From Prochlorococcus sp. AG-409-P03 (GTDB lineage: Bacteria; Cyanobacteriota; Cyanobacteriia; PCC-6307; Cyanobiaceae), in assembly GCA_003215295.1 (NCBI GenBank), contig QCKN01000005.1:22019-86018 (forward strand): DNA of 64,000 bases, given 5' to 3'. The notes beneath the pieces were generated by a model. That model made no database searches. It worked only from the letters and a program-made list of their open reading frames with translations, and was not told where the DNA came from. The position numbers were made by a program, and so were the translations under genes. This document shows, piece by piece, positions 40,108-49,868 of this stretch (position 1 is its first letter; each line of letters starts with the position of its first letter).

Positions 40108-40860
40108 TCAACTCATTACCATGCCTCCATCTACATTTAACACTTGGCCTGTTATATATGCAGCAGAAGGATCGGTTGTAAGGAATCTTACTGGCCCAGC
40201 AATATTCTCTGGAGTACCAAAACATCCTAGTGGTATTGCGTTCAGGATTGTTTCTGCTTCTAATTCTTTGGTCATATCAGTGGTTATGAAGCCTGGTGCA
40301 ACTGCGTTTACAGTGATTCCTCTAGCTGCAAACTCCTTTGCAGTGCTTTTTGTTAGTCCAATAACCCCTGCTTTGGAAGCTGCGTAATTTGCTTGCCCTG
40401 CATTCCCCATTATCCCAACTACTGAGGTGATATTAACAATTCTTCCCCGTTTTTGCTTCAGCATTGTTCTTGAAACGGCCTTTGTGCAGAGAAAAACACC
40501 AGTTAAATTTAAGTTGATTACAGACTCCCAATCTTCTGGTTTCATACGCATCAAAAGCCCGTCTTTTGTTATCCCTGCGTTGTTAACTAAGATATCAATG
40601 TGCCCACTTTTTTGCAGTACAGCTTTGATTAACCTATCGACATCATCTTCTAAGGAAACATTTGCATGTTCTGCATAAGCATTACCCCCTGAGGCTTTTA
40701 TTTCATTTACGACTTGATTTGCTTGTTCTGGAGAGTTTGAGTAGTTAACTACAACTTCTACTCCTGTTTTTCCTAGTTCTAAGGCTATGGCTTTGCCGAT
40801 CCCTCGACTTGCACCAGTGATTATTGCTGTTTGGTTGCTAGTGAGGTCAGGTGATGGCAT
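40108..40860 (-). CDS. fabG: 3-oxoacyl-[acyl-carrier-protein] reductase
   Basis: NADPH-dependent reductase of type II fatty-acid synthesis. The 250-residue classical SDR has TGASRGIGKAIA (cofactor loop), NNAG, the catalytic serine in NITSVVGIMG and YAASKAG (Tyr-Lys). The C-terminus ITGQVLNVDGGMVM is typical of FabG. Single-gene unit, divergent from ispD. Confidence 0.94.
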   Translation of the reverse strand: MPSPDLTSNQTAIITGASRGIGKAIALELGKTGVEVVVNYSNSPEQANQVVNEIKASGGNAYAEHANVSLEDDVDRLIKAVLQKSGHIDILVNNAGITKDGLLMRMKPEDWESVINLNLTGVFLCTKAVSRTMLKQKRGRIVNITSVVGIMGNAGQANYAASKAGVIGLTKSTAKEFAARGITVNAVAPGFITTDMTKELEAETILNAIPLGCFGTPENIAGPVRFLTTDPSAAYITGQVLNVDGGMVMS

Positions 40861-41043
40861 TTAAGAAAAAGCTTTATTTAAATCGTAAGAACTTTAAGGA
40901 GAGGCGTTCCATATTTGACTTTTTGTAGTTGTAAAGTTGTTTTAGGCTCACATTCATAAGCTAAGCAAATAGGGCTTACTAAGGATTTATGTGTGGCTTG
41001 ATTCATTGATAGTGCTTAGCTTCCCTTCGCAAAGGAGTTGATT

Positions 41044-41724
41044 TTGCATCTTTTAATTGCTGCAGCTGGAAGCGGAAGAAGGATGGGTGCTGATCGCAAC
41101 AAACTGTTGTTGCCAGTGGCTAAAAAGCCTGTTCTGGCTTGGACTTTTTATGCTGCTCAGGCGGCTGAATCCATTAGTTGGATAGGGATCGTAGGTCAGC
41201 CAAAAGATAAGACTTTGATCATGTCCTCGCTGAAAAAAATTGAAAAGCCAGTTTTCTGGATTAATGGAGGGAGTACTAGACAGGAGTCTGTTCAATTAGG
41301 CCTGGCAGGTTTACCTATTGAGGCGAAAAAAGTTTTGATTCATGATGGGGCTAGATGTCTTGCCGAACCTGAGCTTTTTGATCAGTGTGCAGCTGTAGTT
41401 GATCAAGGTGATGCTGTAATTGCTGCCCACAGAGTTACTGACACAATTAAGCGTGTTGACGCTGATGGAGTTATCGCTGGGACTACTGATAGGGAGGGCT
41501 TATGGGCTGCACAAACTCCACAGGGATTTTCAGTAGATCAGTTGCGCAAAGGCCACGCTCAAGCTGTTGCTAATGGCTGGAATGTTACTGATGACGCCTC
41601 TTTGTATGAACGTCTCGGATGGCCTGTGAGAGTTTTGGAGGCTCCCTCTTCAAACATAAAGGTTACGACTAGGTTTGACCTTATTGTTGCTGAGGCAGTT
41701 CTAGCTATTCGGGCAACAGCATGA
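41044..41724 (+). CDS. ispD: 2-C-methyl-D-erythritol 4-phosphate cytidylyltransferase
   Basis: Third-step enzyme of the MEP isoprenoid pathway, joining CTP and MEP. N-terminal [20 protein letters not shown] binds CTP; later HDGARCL and the RVTDTIKRV region are typical. Two TTG codons compete: the track uses 41038, but AAAGGAG ends right against it, so the TTG at 41044 ([11 protein letters not shown]), 6 nt after GGAG, is the better start, giving 226 residues. The end overlaps the converging ldcA by 20 bp. Confidence 0.93.
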   Translation: MHLLIAAAGSGRRMGADRNKLLLPVAKKPVLAWTFYAAQAAESISWIGIVGQPKDKTLIMSSLKKIEKPVFWINGGSTRQESVQLGLAGLPIEAKKVLIHDGARCLAEPELFDQCAAVVDQGDAVIAAHRVTDTIKRVDADGVIAGTTDREGLWAAQTPQGFSVDQLRKGHAQAVANGWNVTDDASLYERLGWPVRVLEAPSSNIKVTTRFDLIVAEAVLAIRATA

Positions 41725-42607
41725 GAGAACCTTCATTGCCATCAATCATTGCTTGATGTCCAAGTGGTAAAGCAGCATTGCCTAAGCAATGTCCTATCGG
41801 CAAATTCCCCACAACAGGAATATTTAGATCTTGACTTCGTTCTCTCAGAATTTCTGTCAGTTGGAATGTCTTATCTATGTCTATATCTTCATTGTCACTG
41901 CATTTCTTAAAATTGCCAAATCCGAGTCCTGCCAAATCTTGAAGAAGTCCTGCTAGTCGCCAATGGGTAAGCATTCTGTCTACTCTGTATGGAGCTTCAC
42001 CTACATCTTCTAAAATCAAAATTGCCCCTTTGAGGTTGGGCATATATTTAGTCCCAATTAGGTGAGATCCCACCGCCAAGTTGCTAACAACTATGGGCCC
42101 TCTTGCAATCCCTTTATTCCACCCTTCCCCAGCAAGGGCTGGTACAGATTTTCCAAAAAGTAGAGCTTCCAGTCTTTGTTTGCTCCAAAGGGGCTCTCTA
42201 CCCAGTGTTGTAAGCATTGGCCCATGGATGCATCCATCGAAACCATCTGAAAGTCTTGCAAGAAGCAATGATGAAACATCTGAGAATCCAAGAAGGATAC
42301 CTTTCTTCCATTGTTGACAATGCTCAAGCAACCTTGCAGACCCCCATCCACCTCTTGCAAATGCAATAAGAGGAGCATTTTTTTTTGGCCTTAGATCGTT
42401 ACTTCTAGTTTTGTCATTTCCTGCTAGATATCCCCAATACCTTCCTACTACATTGTTCTCAAGGCACACTAAGCCCCATTCATTTAGTATTTTTAGACCT
42501 TCTAAAAGAGCTTTTTCGTCATGGATTGCAGAGCTTGCTGCGGCAACTATGAATTCATCACCGCGGCTTAAGGGCTTCACTATTGTTTCGGCTCGGATAA
42601 TGACCAT
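41705..42607 (-). CDS. ldcA: LD-carboxypeptidase (muramoyltetrapeptide carboxypeptidase)
   Basis: Cytoplasmic S66-family peptidase that trims the terminal D-alanine from recycled murein tetrapeptides. 300 residues, with [14 protein letters not shown], the nucleophile region [11 protein letters not shown], a glutamate in [17 protein letters not shown] and a C-terminal [15 protein letters not shown] that supplies the histidine. It starts 3 bp after the ubiA-like gene stops. Confidence 0.88.
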   Translation of the reverse strand: MVIIRAETIVKPLSRGDEFIVAAASSAIHDEKALLEGLKILNEWGLVCLENNVVGRYWGYLAGNDKTRSNDLRPKKNAPLIAFARGGWGSARLLEHCQQWKKGILLGFSDVSSLLLARLSDGFDGCIHGPMLTTLGREPLWSKQRLEALLFGKSVPALAGEGWNKGIARGPIVVSNLAVGSHLIGTKYMPNLKGAILILEDVGEAPYRVDRMLTHWRLAGLLQDLAGLGFGNFKKCSDNEDIDIDKTFQLTEILRERSQDLNIPVVGNLPIGHCLGNAALPLGHQAMIDGNEGSLMLLPE

Positions 42608-42610
42608 TGG

Positions 42611-43498
42611 TTAACTAATATGTCCAAGAACTAATCCAAGTAGAAGTAGAGAACCTAGCCAGACTTGTCGTTTGAAATGTATTCCAAAAATATTTATTAA
42701 ACACTTTGACCTTTTGACTAAGATGACTTCTCGTTGCATTCCTATAGTGGCCAAACACCAGATAGGCCAGAAGATCCATCCTATTCCAACAGAGATTGCA
42801 GCAGCTGCTAGGAGAAAACATGTAAATCCATAACTAATGGAAACAGTTGTAATAGACTTCCCTCCAAGACTAATTACGCTGCTATTTAGACCTAGCTTTA
42901 AATCATCTTGACTATCTGCCATTGCATAAACAGTATCAAAGCCAAAAGTCCAGAATAAGGTTGCAGCCCATGTTAAAAATAGTGGCCACCCTCCTAATAA
43001 GTTAGATTGACTAGCTGCCCAAGGGATTAGTACTGAAAACCCCCAGCAGAAAGCAAGAAATGCTTGAGGATATTTAAACCACCTTTTGGCTGTTGGGTAT
43101 ATAAGAATTAATGGCAATGCTAATAGAGATAAGGTAAGAGTTATTTCCCTACTTGTTATTGGGAGAGTTAAGACAACTAGAAGACTTAGAAGAAGAAAAA
43201 ATAGGAGGAATCCCCAGGCTGTTGAAAATCGAATAGTGCCTTTAGCTAGGGGGCGTTGGTTTGTTCTGGAGACTTGTTGGTCAATATTTCGATCCCATAG
43301 GTCATTTGCTATGCAACCTGCTGCACTGATGCATACGCCCCCTACAGCAATTAGTGCGACAAGTTCTATTGAGGGCGGAGCGTTGGGTGTCAACCAAAGA
43401 GTCCAGCCAGCGGGGATCAACAAGATGATCCTGCCACTAGGTTTGTTCCATCTAATGAGATGCGACCAATGGATTAAGCGTTTGCAGAAAGTATGCAT
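42611..43498 (-). CDS. 4-hydroxybenzoate polyprenyltransferase (UbiA-like)
   Basis: Membrane prenyltransferase, 295 residues, with both aspartate motifs: NDLWDRNIDQQVSRTNQRPLA and DTVYAMADSQDDLKLGLNS. In cyanobacteria this UbiA-type enzyme prenylates 4-hydroxybenzoate for plastoquinone, so it feeds both electron-transport chains represented in this window. The start is MHTFCKRLIHW. Divergent from ppx/gppA. Confidence 0.92.
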   Translation of the reverse strand: MHTFCKRLIHWSHLIRWNKPSGRIILLIPAGWTLWLTPNAPPSIELVALIAVGGVCISAAGCIANDLWDRNIDQQVSRTNQRPLAKGTIRFSTAWGFLLFFLLLSLLVVLTLPITSREITLTLSLLALPLILIYPTAKRWFKYPQAFLAFCWGFSVLIPWAASQSNLLGGWPLFLTWAATLFWTFGFDTVYAMADSQDDLKLGLNSSVISLGGKSITTVSISYGFTCFLLAAAAISVGIGWIFWPIWCLATIGMQREVILVKRSKCLINIFGIHFKRQVWLGSLLLLGLVLGHIS

Positions 43499-43594
43499 TT
43501 TTTAAAGGGCCTCTTTGCTCTTGGGAAAAATTGCAGTTCTGTCTAATTTGTTCACTAAGTGGCAGAGTATTGAAATCGCAGGCCAGGTTTTCCT

Positions 43595-45250
43595 ATGCCA
43601 GGTGTCGACCACAGTTACTCTGAGAAAGATCATCAGCGTAAGGGGCTCAGCGACTCAGGTAGCCTTTCTGCGAGAAATGTAGGCGCAATTGATATTGGAA
43701 CAAACTCAATACATCTACTTGTTGCATCAGTAGATCCTGTCTTACATACATTCAGTATTGATTTAGCAGAGAAATCGACCACTCGCCTTGGAGAGCGTAA
43801 TTCTATTACAGGAGAGCTAACCGCAGCTGCTATTGAGAGGGCCTTTGAGACACTCAAACGGTTTAAAGAGCTTGCCTTGAGCTACAAGGTAGATCAATTG
43901 CTCATTGCAGCTACAAGTGCTGTAAGAGAGGCTCCTAATGGGCAAAACTTTTTAGACAACATCAAAATAGAACTTGATTTAGATGTTGAGCTGGTAAGCG
44001 GAATTGAAGAAGCACGGTTGATTTATTTAGGTGTTCTGAGTGGCATGCCTTTTGGGGATAGGGAGCACTTTCTACTTGATATTGGAGGTGGTTCGACTGA
44101 GTTAGTTTTGGCTGATGGGCATGATGCAATAGCCCTTACCAGTACAAAGGTTGGGGCTGTTCGACTTCAGAGAGAATTTATAAAGAATGACCCAATTTCC
44201 AAAAGTGAATGTGAATTTCTAAAAGCATTTATTCAAGGCTCTATGGAACCTGCGGTGGAGAAGGTTCTTAGTAGAACAAAGGCAGGAGAGATACCTTCTT
44301 TAGTAGTTACTAGCGGAACGGCAATGGCTATCGGCGGTTTAGTTTTTAATGAGGAAGTGAATCGCCCAATCAAATTGCATGGTTCCAGGCTGTCTAAGGA
44401 TTGCTTAAGTGAAAAGGTTGAGAGACTTCTGAGAATGAATTATGAGGAACGTAGGAGATTGAGCTCTGTAAGTGATAGACGTGCAGAAATAATTATTCCA
44501 GGAGCGTTAATTCTCCATACCACAATGCAAATGCTCGGTGCGGAAGAATTGCTTTTTAGTGAAAGAGCTTTAAGAGAAGGCTTGATTTGTGATTGGATGC
44601 TTCGAAAGGGATTTTTGAAGGATCGCTTTGCCTTTCAAAGCAGTATTAGAAGAAGAACTGTCTTCCATCAAGTTCAGCGCTTCGGCGTTAATCGTTTACG
44701 TGCTGAACGAGTAGCAAGAGATGCATTGATTTTTTATGACAGCACTAGGGGCTATTTACATCATGATCAAGGAGAGGGAAGAGAATTATTGTGGGCTGCA
44801 GCAATGTTGCACTCATGTGGACAGCAAATCAATAGCAGCTCCTATCACAAGCATTCCTGGTATTTGATTCGTCATGGTGATCTTTTGGGATATACACAGG
44901 CCGAGCATTTAATGGTTGCTGCGATTGCTCGTTATCACAGAAGAAGTCTTCCTAGAAAGCGTCACGAGGCTTGGCAGGTTTTGGAAAAGGGAAAACAGAG
45001 AGAAACCGTTTTTGAGATGGCCTTGCTTTTGCGCCTTGCAGCTTCACTTGATCGCCGACCTCAATCAGTGATTGAATTGATCAAGGTTCAATGTAACTCT
45101 TCAGAAATGCTAATTAATTTGATGCCCAGAAATGATAACGAAAGCCTGGAACTTGAAACTTGGAGCTTAATGAAATGTGCTCCAATTATACTGGAACAAA
45201 AAGGGATGGTTATAAAGACTATTGAAGAAATATTTGAACTTGGTTCTTAA
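43595..45250 (+). CDS. ppx: Exopolyphosphatase / pppGpp phosphatase
   Basis: 551-residue Ppx/GppA protein that removes phosphate from polyphosphate and possibly pppGpp. The ASKHA-type N-terminal domain has GAIDIGTNSIHLLVA and LLDIGGGSTELVL. The C-terminal part (about 330 on) is the HD-like helical domain (LLWAAAMLHSCGQQIN, HLMVAAIARYHRRSLPRKRH). The long N-terminal extension of about 30 polar residues may not be translated. Exact substrate preference cannot be told. Confidence 0.9.
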   Translation: MPGVDHSYSEKDHQRKGLSDSGSLSARNVGAIDIGTNSIHLLVASVDPVLHTFSIDLAEKSTTRLGERNSITGELTAAAIERAFETLKRFKELALSYKVDQLLIAATSAVREAPNGQNFLDNIKIELDLDVELVSGIEEARLIYLGVLSGMPFGDREHFLLDIGGGSTELVLADGHDAIALTSTKVGAVRLQREFIKNDPISKSECEFLKAFIQGSMEPAVEKVLSRTKAGEIPSLVVTSGTAMAIGGLVFNEEVNRPIKLHGSRLSKDCLSEKVERLLRMNYEERRRLSSVSDRRAEIIIPGALILHTTMQMLGAEELLFSERALREGLICDWMLRKGFLKDRFAFQSSIRRRTVFHQVQRFGVNRLRAERVARDALIFYDSTRGYLHHDQGEGRELLWAAAMLHSCGQQINSSSYHKHSWYLIRHGDLLGYTQAEHLMVAAIARYHRRSLPRKRHEAWQVLEKGKQRETVFEMALLLRLAASLDRRPQSVIELIKVQCNSSEMLINLMPRNDNESLELETWSLMKCAPIILEQKGMVIKTIEEIFELGS

Positions 45251-45405
45251 TTCTAACTTTGAGAATTTGAGAGATAATAGCTTTATATTTTTCTTGGATT
45301 TAATCTATTCTATAAAATTAAACTTGAGTGAATCGATATTTATATAGAATCAACCTTCGACGGCGTGCGAAATATTTTCGTGAGGAACGGAAAGTTAGTT
45401 CATGC

Positions 45406-45428
45406 AAAAAAAAAATAACTTAGAAGTT
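45406..45428 (-). terminator. Weak hairpin with T10 run after HTH gene
   Basis: Read on the minus strand, AACT-TCTA-AGTT followed by ATTTTTTTTTT. The stem is only 4 bp, but the ten-base T-run is strong, so this may end the HTH gene transcript. Confidence 0.35.
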
Positions 45429-45451
45429 TAGATGTTGCTATTGGATATAGC

Positions 45452-45751
45452 TTACCCAGAAGAAACATCGGGGTCTTCCAGTATTGCCAGAATTTTATCT
45501 TCGCCAATCTCTAGCTTTTCGGCAACGCGTCTAACCATGGCTCTTATGAAGACGGGTTCTGGTAAAAGATTTTCTTCTCCATTCTCAAGGGCTATAAGTT
45601 GTTCTTTGCCTAAATGAAGACTTTCTGCAAGCTTTTCAATAGATAGGTTTTTCTCTTCCCTGCATTTCTTGAGAAATCCACCAGTCTTCTGTAGAGGGTT
45701 TAACCCCTTTGAAGAATCAAGTAACTCAGATTGCTTCTCGTTAGTTGACAC
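45452..45751 (-). CDS. Small helix-turn-helix protein (RodZ N-terminal-like)
   Basis: 99 residues from a GTG start. The middle (GGFLKKCREEKNLSIEKLAESLHLGKEQLIALENG) is an Xre/HTH_25-type DNA-binding or RodZ-like fold, then LPEPVFIRAMVRRVAEKLEI. RodZ proteins carry this fold followed by a membrane helix; here the protein ends soon after, with no membrane segment. It could be a soluble regulator or a RodZ-derived cytoskeletal partner; I cannot decide. Confidence 0.7.
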   Translation of the reverse strand: MSTNEKQSELLDSSKGLNPLQKTGGFLKKCREEKNLSIEKLAESLHLGKEQLIALENGEENLLPEPVFIRAMVRRVAEKLEIGEDKILAILEDPDVSSG

Positions 45752-45934
45752 GCTAGGAAAACTCTAAAAGAATTAATGAGTTACCTAATTTTAGTAGTTT
45801 TTTCAGAACTGGCTAGTGAGGATTTTTAAAAGACCTGTATTTATAGTAATTATTAGTAGGCTATAAGTGTATTCCTGGGGCATAAGGTGTAATAAAAAAA
45901 CGTCATTTTGCAGGATCTTTTTTAGAGGATGTAG

Positions 45935-46774
45935 TCAATTTATCTCTAGCTTAGAATCTTTTGTTGGGCTAACTCTTCTATGGTAAAAAGATTTTAAAAG
46001 ATATAATTTATTTTGAATAAAATTTGGAAGTAGATTCAGGGGGAATGACATTTTGTATGGGCGAGTATTTAGGATATAGTCGTATTTCTTACTTTCTACT
46101 GGTAGCATTTTTTGAACATGTTCAAATAGCTTTGACCAGCCAGTAGAAGATTCTAAATATGGTTCCCAGTTAATTGTGTTTTGGCAGAATGACATGTCAA
46201 TAAAATGACGCTTACTTTGATCTGACTGACTTGGAAGACTTTCCCTGGCATGAACAAGTGCTGAGTTAACAAAAACCGCTGATCCTCTCGGAAGGTAACC
46301 AATCTCTTCGTGCTTGAAGGCATTTAGAGGAACTTTAGAAAGTTGATATCGATCTACAAGCCATTTGTGACTGCCAGGTATTAGAAGTAATTTACCTATT
46401 TCATAGTTCATTCCAGAAGGGTAAATTAAGACATGAACCATAAGTGACTTTTTTCTTCTGGAATATGCAGGAACTTTGTCATGGTGCCAACTTAGACTAG
46501 GTGTTTGCTTGGTGTGTAAGGCGCTAGTTATATGGTGTAGGGAATAATTATTGTTGGTAAATATTCCTCCTAAGCAGTTATGTATTGATGGTGAGAAAAG
46601 TAGATTTATGAGCGCTTTGGTTTTAATAGTTGACAGCATGTCAAAGTTCCCAGTGCCTTTTAGCTCCAGTGCATTACAGGCTTCTGCAATTAGGCCTTCA
46701 TTAATTAGGTTTTTTTTGACTAAGTACCCATTCTCTTGAAAGAAGCTGTTGTCACTTTGTTCAGTAAGAGTCAT
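45935..46774 (-). CDS. Phytanoyl-CoA dioxygenase (PhyH) family oxygenase
   Basis: 279-residue Fe(II)/2-oxoglutarate-type oxygenase. Metal-binding HxD is seen in SWHHDKVP, the distal histidine in NSALVHARESLP, and a downstream arginine could bind 2-oxoglutarate. A double-stranded beta-helix region (LMVHVLIYPSGMNYEIGKLLLIPGSH) lies between. PhyH-family enzymes in cell-surface loci may hydroxylate sugars or lipids; the substrate is unknown. It opens the AT-rich accessory segment and is divergent from rfbA. Confidence 0.8.
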   Translation of the reverse strand: MTLTEQSDNSFFQENGYLVKKNLINEGLIAEACNALELKGTGNFDMLSTIKTKALINLLFSPSIHNCLGGIFTNNNYSLHHITSALHTKQTPSLSWHHDKVPAYSRRKKSLMVHVLIYPSGMNYEIGKLLLIPGSHKWLVDRYQLSKVPLNAFKHEEIGYLPRGSAVFVNSALVHARESLPSQSDQSKRHFIDMSFCQNTINWEPYLESSTGWSKLFEHVQKMLPVESKKYDYILNTRPYKMSFPLNLLPNFIQNKLYLLKSFYHRRVSPTKDSKLEIN

Positions 46775-47161
46775 GCAAGTAATATACCTGTGATGGCTTG
46801 TACAATGTGAAAGTCAGATGCCATTATTGGCTTTGCCTATCGTAAATGCCACTCAGATGCAATAATTTGTCAAGCTATTGGATGTTGCAAACCATAAGTG
46901 AGGGAGTACTATCGATGTTTAACTAGACTATTTAATTCAATCAATATAGCGACCTTAAGTTTTTAGTTGCATTCTTAAGGTTTTTAAGTGGCGATTAGTC
47001 TCTATTTTTTTAGAGAAGACGTATTCGCTATTTGACAGGGTACTAAAACTTAGTATCTCAATTTAAATTGTTTATGAACTACGAGTTGTGCAGAGTTCTA
47101 GCAATCTAGTGAAACTCTTATGATTTAAGATAAGAAAATAATCCGCAGTTTGCTAGATATC
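46775..47161. other. 387-bp divergent intergenic region, PhyH / rfbA
   Basis: AT-rich spacer holding promoters for both divergent genes. A 6-bp inverted repeat with T-rich loop (TCTCTA, TTTTTT, TAGAGA) is at 46999-47016. A TTGACA at 47032 is followed 16 bp later by TATCTC, a possible weak -35/-10 pair pointing toward rfbA. I see no ORF or RNA gene in it. Confidence 0.45.
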
Positions 47162-48052
47162 ATGGCACGTAAGGGAATAATTCTGGCTGGCGGAACGGGC
47201 AGCAGGCTGTACCCAGCCACTAAAGCTTTGAGTAAGCAGTTATTGCCTGTTTATGACAAGCCCATGATCTATTACCCGCTAACCACGCTTATGTTGGCAG
47301 GTGTGCGAGAAGTTCTTGTTATTACCACCCCAAAAGATCAGGAATCATTTCAACGCTTGCTAGGGGATGGTATTGCATGGGGTATGAGTATTAATTATGA
47401 GATACAAAATAATCCAGATGGTTTGGTTCAGTCCTTTCTTATTGGCGAGAATTTTTTAGATGGAGAGCCAGTAGTTTTAATTCTCGGAGACAACTTATTT
47501 CATGGTCAAGCTTTGGTTCAGGAACTTAAAGCTTGTGATGAATCTCTAAAGGGGGCGACTTTAATGGCATATCCTGTAAGAGATCCAGAGAGGTATGGTG
47601 TTGTTGAATTTGACGAAAGTCGCAAAGTGATATCGATTGAGGAAAAACCAAATTTTCCTAAGAGTCGTTATGCGATTACAGGGATTTATTTTTATGACTC
47701 AACAGTTGTAGAAAGAGCTAGGAAGGTTCAGCCATCAACGCGGGGTGAACTGGAAATTACAGATTTAAATCAAATGTATTTAAATGATGGAGACCTTCAT
47801 GTTCAAATCATGAGTAGGGGAATGGCTTGGCTGGATACGGGAACCTCTGATTCTTTGCATGAAGCTTCTAGCTATATACGCACACTGGAACACCGTCAGG
47901 GTTTGAAAGTTGGTTGCCCTGAGGAAGTAGCATGGAGGAAAGGTTGGATAGATGACCAACAATTTGAAACACTTGCTAGTGGACTTCTTAGGAGTGGTTA
48001 TGGTGAGTATTTACTGCACATTTTAGGAAAAGGAGAACTCAAATTACTTTGA
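47162..48052 (+). CDS. rfbA: Glucose-1-phosphate thymidylyltransferase
   Basis: Makes dTDP-glucose, the first step to dTDP-6-deoxysugars. 296 residues from the ATG at 47162 (MARKGIILAGGTGSRLYPAT), chosen over the upstream TTG because it matches the family start. GGTGSRLYPATKALSKQLLPVYDKPM is the nucleotide-binding signature; later LGDNLFHG and EEKPNFPKSRYAITGIYFYD. It overlaps rfbB by 4 bp. Confidence 0.95.
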   Translation: MARKGIILAGGTGSRLYPATKALSKQLLPVYDKPMIYYPLTTLMLAGVREVLVITTPKDQESFQRLLGDGIAWGMSINYEIQNNPDGLVQSFLIGENFLDGEPVVLILGDNLFHGQALVQELKACDESLKGATLMAYPVRDPERYGVVEFDESRKVISIEEKPNFPKSRYAITGIYFYDSTVVERARKVQPSTRGELEITDLNQMYLNDGDLHVQIMSRGMAWLDTGTSDSLHEASSYIRTLEHRQGLKVGCPEEVAWRKGWIDDQQFETLASGLLRSGYGEYLLHILGKGELKLL

Positions 48053-49131
48053 CTAACCCTAGGCTTAAGCAAGGTTCGAGAGTTCTTGTCACAGGAGGAG
48101 CAGGTTTTATTGGTGGATGCTTAATCAGAAGATTAATCAAAATGAATGATGTGGAAGTATTTAATATAGATAAGCTTGGTTATGCTAGCGATCTTTGCAG
48201 TATTCAACTTTGTGAAAACGCAAGTAGGCATCAATTAGTAAAAGCAGATTTAGCCGATAAAGATGCTACTCGTTCTGCTATTCACCGTGTAAATCCCGAT
48301 GTCGTAATGCATCTTGCTGCTGAAACACATGTAGATCGATCAATTGATGATCCAGAAGCATTTACTCGCAACAATGTAATAGGGACTCTTAATCTTCTTG
48401 AAGCTATTCGAGACCATTTCCAAGATATTTCTGATGAACGGAAAAGTAGCTTTGTGTTTCACCATATAAGCACAGATGAGGTTTTTGGCTCTCTAGATGA
48501 CAAAGGTTTTTTTTCAGAATTATCTCGCTATGAACCAAGATCACCTTATTCTGCTAGTAAGGCCTCAAGTGATCATTTGGTTAATGCATGGCACCATACT
48601 TATAAATTGCCTGTGATAATTACAAACTGCTCAAATAATTTTGGACCTTGGCAATTTCCAGAAAAGTTAATACCTCTTGCAATAATTAAAGGATTGTCTA
48701 ATGATCAGATTCCACTTTATGGAGATGGAATGAATGTAAGGGATTGGTTGTTTGTAGAGGATCATATTGATGCACTTATCTTGACAGTAAGCTATGGGAA
48801 AGTAGGCGAGTCCTATTGTATCGGAGGCTATGGAGAAAGAACTAACAAAGAAGTATTGAAGGCAATTTGTGAATTACTTGATAATAAGACGGGCAAGGAA
48901 GATTCTTATTCTAACTTAATTAAATTAGTGACTGATCGACCAGGTCATGATAGGCGTTATGCCATTGACTCCTCCAAGATAAGTGATCAGCTTAATTGGA
49001 AACCAAAACATACCTTCGAACAAGCTTTAGAAATAACTTTTGACTGGTATTTGAATAATCTTGAATGGACTAAAAGGATGTTAAATCGAAACTCTTATAA
49101 TGGTAAGCGATTGGGACTATTAAAAGATTGA
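48049..49131 (+). CDS. rfbB: dTDP-glucose 4,6-dehydratase
   Basis: Converts dTDP-glucose to dTDP-4-keto-6-deoxyglucose. 360 residues from a TTG start overlapping the rfbA stop. GxxGxxG in VTGGAGFIGGCLIRRL, MHLAAETHVDRSI, the catalytic HISTDEVFGSL and YSASKASSDHLV are all typical of RmlB. No rfbC or rfbD homologue follows; a short SDR does. Confidence 0.95.
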   Translation: MTNPRLKQGSRVLVTGGAGFIGGCLIRRLIKMNDVEVFNIDKLGYASDLCSIQLCENASRHQLVKADLADKDATRSAIHRVNPDVVMHLAAETHVDRSIDDPEAFTRNNVIGTLNLLEAIRDHFQDISDERKSSFVFHHISTDEVFGSLDDKGFFSELSRYEPRSPYSASKASSDHLVNAWHHTYKLPVIITNCSNNFGPWQFPEKLIPLAIIKGLSNDQIPLYGDGMNVRDWLFVEDHIDALILTVSYGKVGESYCIGGYGERTNKEVLKAICELLDNKTGKEDSYSNLIKLVTDRPGHDRRYAIDSSKISDQLNWKPKHTFEQALEITFDWYLNNLEWTKRMLNRNSYNGKRLGLLKD

Positions 49132-49132
49132 A

Positions 49133-49825
49133 GTGAATAAGATAATAGGAAATGGCATGCTTGCAAAAACTTTTGGGGGGTATCTACCAGAACAATTGAA
49201 TTGCATTATTTTTGCTTCAGGAGTTTCCAATTCACTATGCAATGAACCCTTGGAATTTCTTAGAGAAAGAAAACTGCTTGAAGAAAAATTAGCTGAGGTC
49301 GAATATGGTCAAAGATTTATATATTTTAGTTCATGTAGTACATATGATACTGATTTAGAGAAAACACCATATGTTCGACATAAGCTGTCAATGGAGTCTT
49401 TAGTTCTTAAATACACTAAGGGGATTGTTTTTCGACTCCCCCAGCTTGCTGGCCCCAACGCGCCATCTACAACAATATTGTCATCCATTAGAGAAAAAGC
49501 TCTAACACGATCAAAGTTTACCATTTGGGAAAATGCGAAAAGAAATATTCTGGACATATCTGATGTAAGACTTTTGATATTAAAGATTTTGTGTAATCAA
49601 AACTTGACGTCTAGATTGATTAATATAGCAAATAGAAATTATTATTCAGTCTTTGAAATAGTACAGACTTTCGAAAGACTTTTGAATTTAAAAATGGATG
49701 TAAATTACCTTAATAAAGGAACAGCCTATGAAATTGATATAAGTTCAATAGAAGAAATTATTGATGAGCTGGAAATCGATTTCGACAATTATCTAGAAAG
49801 AGTTATACGTAAGTATTACCTTTGA
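49133..49825 (+). CDS. Short-form NAD(P)-dependent sugar epimerase/reductase (extended SDR)
   Basis: 230 residues from a GTG start 1 bp after rfbB. The cofactor loop is IGNGMLAKTF, and only about 20 residues separate it from FASGVSNS, so the second and third strand region of a normal Rossmann fold is missing. The serine-rich strand FSSCSTYD and YVRHK (Tyr-xxx-Lys) give a plausible catalytic set. The family usually has about 300 residues. I have an unverified memory of similar short proteins in polysaccharide loci. Next to rfbAB it may act on dTDP-4-keto-6-deoxyglucose. Confidence 0.75.
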   Translation: MNKIIGNGMLAKTFGGYLPEQLNCIIFASGVSNSLCNEPLEFLRERKLLEEKLAEVEYGQRFIYFSSCSTYDTDLEKTPYVRHKLSMESLVLKYTKGIVFRLPQLAGPNAPSTTILSSIREKALTRSKFTIWENAKRNILDISDVRLLILKILCNQNLTSRLINIANRNYYSVFEIVQTFERLLNLKMDVNYLNKGTAYEIDISSIEEIIDELEIDFDNYLERVIRKYYL

Positions 49826-49868
49826 TAATGCATTTTAAGGGTATTTAATTCGTAAAAAATGTAGATAA

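Noticed and set aside
43086-43505. 139-aa plus-strand ORF in the ubiA-like gene
   Set aside because: The opposite frame has clear UbiA aspartate motifs; this one has none.
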